Shown here one piece after another: positions 62,763-64,000 of a stretch of DNA of 64,000 nt (the stretch's first letter is position 1; each line of letters starts with the position of its first letter). This stretch comes from Nitratireductor mangrovi. GTDB taxonomy: Bacteria > Pseudomonadota > Alphaproteobacteria > Rhizobiales > Rhizobiaceae. The stretch spans positions 2,542,001-2,606,000 of the forward strand of contig NZ_CP042301.2 of NCBI RefSeq assembly GCF_007922615.2, written 5' to 3'. The translations under genes were made by a program, and so were the position numbers. The notes beneath the pieces were generated by a model that worked only from the letters and a program-made list of their open reading frames with translations, was not told the origin of the DNA and made no database searches.

Positions 62763-63512
62763 TCAGATGCAGCGCCCGCCATCCACCTCGAGCGCGACCC
62801 CGGTAATGAAGTCGGCCTCGTCGGAGGCGAGCCACAGCGCCGCATTGGCGATGTCGCGCGGCATCGACAGCCTGCCGAGCGGGATCGAGGCACGGAACAG
62901 GGCACGCTTTTCCGGGGTATCCTCGCCCATGAACTGGGCCAGCATGCCCGTCTCGCCGGCGACCGGGCAAAGGCAGTTGACGCGGATGTTCTTCGGCGCC
63001 AGTTCGACCGCCATCGACTTCGTGGCAGTAATCGCCCAGCCCTTGGACGCGTTATACCAGGCAAGGCCGGGCCGCGGCCGGAGGCCCGCCGTCGACGCGG
63101 TGGTGATGATCGAGCCGCCGCCCTGCTTTTCCATGATCGGCACCACCGCGAGCGCGGCGAAATAGATCGCCTTCATGTTGACCGCGCCGATCAGGTCGAA
63201 GGTCGCCTCGTCGACGTCGAGCATGCTCTGGTTGGTGTGGGTGAAGCCGGCATTGTTGACCATGATGTCGATGCGGCGGTGGCGCTCCATGGCGGCGGCC
63301 ACCATCGCGTCGATGTCGGCCTTCTGCGACACGTCGGCCGTCACCGGCAGGGCGGCGTCGCCGATCTCGCCGGCCACGCGCTCCGCACCCTTGGCGTTGA
63401 GGTCGGAGACCACAACGCTGGCGCCCTCCTCGGCGAAACGCTTCGCCATGCCTTCACCGAAACCCGACGCCGCGCCGGTGATGATTGCAACCTTGTCCTT
63501 GAGGCGTGCCAT
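62763..63512 (-). CDS. Short-chain dehydrogenase/reductase
   Basis: A 249-residue classical SDR. The NAD(P)-binding loop is TGAASGFGEG at residues 12-21, NNAG is near 85-88, and the catalytic set is Asn111, Ser139, Tyr152 and Lys156 (YNASK). An Asp (SDLNAK, residue 36) at the end of the second strand favours NAD. The C-terminal TGVALEVDGGRCI is typical. It probably oxidises a hydroxy or alcohol substrate and follows the aldehyde dehydrogenase gene on the same strand (62 bases). Confidence 0.92.
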   Translation of the reverse strand: MARLKDKVAIITGAASGFGEGMAKRFAEEGASVVVSDLNAKGAERVAGEIGDAALPVTADVSQKADIDAMVAAAMERHRRIDIMVNNAGFTHTNQSMLDVDEATFDLIGAVNMKAIYFAALAVVPIMEKQGGGSIITTASTAGLRPRPGLAWYNASKGWAITATKSMAVELAPKNIRVNCLCPVAGETGMLAQFMGEDTPEKRALFRASIPLGRLSMPRDIANAALWLASDEADFITGVALEVDGGRCI

Positions 63513-63574
63513 GTCTGCTCCTGCTGCTGGCAAGTAGTTGGCGCCCTTTGCGAACGCCTGAGGGGCAAAAGCCC

Positions 63575-64000
63575 TCAGCCGTGGTTGAAGACGACCGTCT
63601 TCGTCGCGCTCATGTCGAAAAGCGCCTCGAAGCCCTTCTCTCGGCCATGGCCCGACTTCTTGAAGCCGCCGAACGGGAGCTCGATGCCGCCGCCGGCGCC
63701 ATAGCCGTTGACGAAGACCTGGCCGGCGCGCACGCGCTTGGCGACGCGATGCTGGCGCGCCCCATCCTTTGTCCAGATGCCGGCGACAAGGCCGAACTCG
63801 GTCGCGTTGGCGATGCGGATCGCGTCCGCCTCGTCCTCGAACGGGGTGACCGCGAGCACCGGCCCGAACACCTCTTCCTGGGCAATGGCCGCCTCGGGAT
63901 CGACAGCGCCGAACAGGACCGGCGCGAAATAATAGCCGCCGTCGGGCGCCTCGGCGTGCACGCTGCCGCGCGCCAGAATCGGGATGCCGGCCGCCTCGGC
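63575..64000 (-). CDS. Aldehyde dehydrogenase (C-terminal 141 residues, cut by window edge)
   Basis: The end of an NAD(P)-dependent aldehyde dehydrogenase. The frame is open to the window edge. YFAPVLFGAVDPEAAIAQEE and the EEVFGPVLAV motif with its conserved Glu, then FGLVAGIWTKD and LPFGGFKKSGHGREKGFEAL are hallmark C-terminal ALDH motifs. The catalytic Cys and Glu are outside the window, so the substrate class is open; a PuuC-like or betaine/semialdehyde type is possible because of the amine genes nearby. Confidence 0.93.
   Translation of the reverse strand, partial: AEAAGIPILARGSVHAEAPDGGYYFAPVLFGAVDPEAAIAQEEVFGPVLAVTPFEDEADAIRIANATEFGLVAGIWTKDGARQHRVAKRVRAGQVFVNGYGAGGGIELPFGGFKKSGHGREKGFEALFDMSATKTVVFNHG

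Overview
The window looks like chromosomal sequence from a high-GC alphaproteobacterium of the order Hyphomicrobiales (Rhizobiales), most likely Phyllobacteriaceae/Mesorhizobium-like. Several signs agree. A perfect Irr (ICE) box lies upstream of an iron-transport gene. A perfect CtrA box lies upstream of a PdhS/PleC/DivJ-like kinase. The tRNA-His gene has no encoded G-1 and has A73, as known for many alphaproteobacteria. The gene content (phasin, acetoacetyl-CoA synthetase, two DUF1127 proteins, DUF3422, DUF6460) is typical of rhizobia. No insertion sequence, prophage, integrase, CRISPR array or rRNA was seen. Genes are tightly packed, and the few non-coding stretches mostly hold regulatory sites or terminators.

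Layout: 0-5.2 kb, glycolate oxidase locus (glcF cut by the left edge, glcE, glcD, two small interleaved genes) with a divergent LysR gene. 5.2-11.6 kb, DUF3422 membrane protein, then a five-gene FadR/GntR regulator-lldD-lutABC operon for L-lactate oxidation. 11.6-16 kb, small single genes (phosphoesterase, micro-membrane protein, thioredoxin-fold protein, GATase, GNAT, orphan conserved protein, lipoprotein). 16-26 kb, housekeeping genes (rsmE, YegD-like Hsp70, gshA, DUF937, DUF1127, LysR, amidase, xseA, DUF1127, tRNA-His). 26-36 kb, phasin, the large PAS sensor kinase, an Irr-linked ferric iron transporter (fbpA, fbpB) and acetoacetyl-CoA synthetase. 36-44 kb, AsmA-like protein, DUF6460 protein, and a minus-strand putrescine operon (puuA-like, potF, potG, potH, potI). 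44-53.4 kb, acylphosphatase, quinone reductase, LysR, alpha/beta hydrolase, the ScfR-type regulator divergent from aceA, DUF1062, GST and a degenerate receiver protein. 53.4-57 kb, a second glutamine-synthetase-like ligase and a PuuB-like oxidase. 57-64 kb, TrkH, then a minus-strand row: partial aldehyde dehydrogenase, SDR, SLC13-type permease, FabH-like ketoacyl synthase and cytochrome P450.

How the genes fit together: much of the window deals with two- and three-carbon acids and nitrogen scavenging. Glycolate oxidase and isocitrate lyase both yield glyoxylate; the lactate operon feeds pyruvate. Acetoacetyl-CoA synthetase and the phasin belong to polyhydroxybutyrate turnover. The pot genes import putrescine, which the gamma-glutamyl ligases and PuuB-like oxidase would degrade.

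I do not see a clear, self-contained new system. The best candidates for something undescribed are the FabH-like/P450 pair (58.5-60.8 kb), whose P450 lacks the usual acid-threonine pair of the I helix; the TTTTACAA half-site array between the ScfR regulator and aceA; the CtrA box directly before the PAS kinase; and the pseudo-receiver protein at 52.9 kb. All functional calls come from reading the sequence and recalling families; no search was run.
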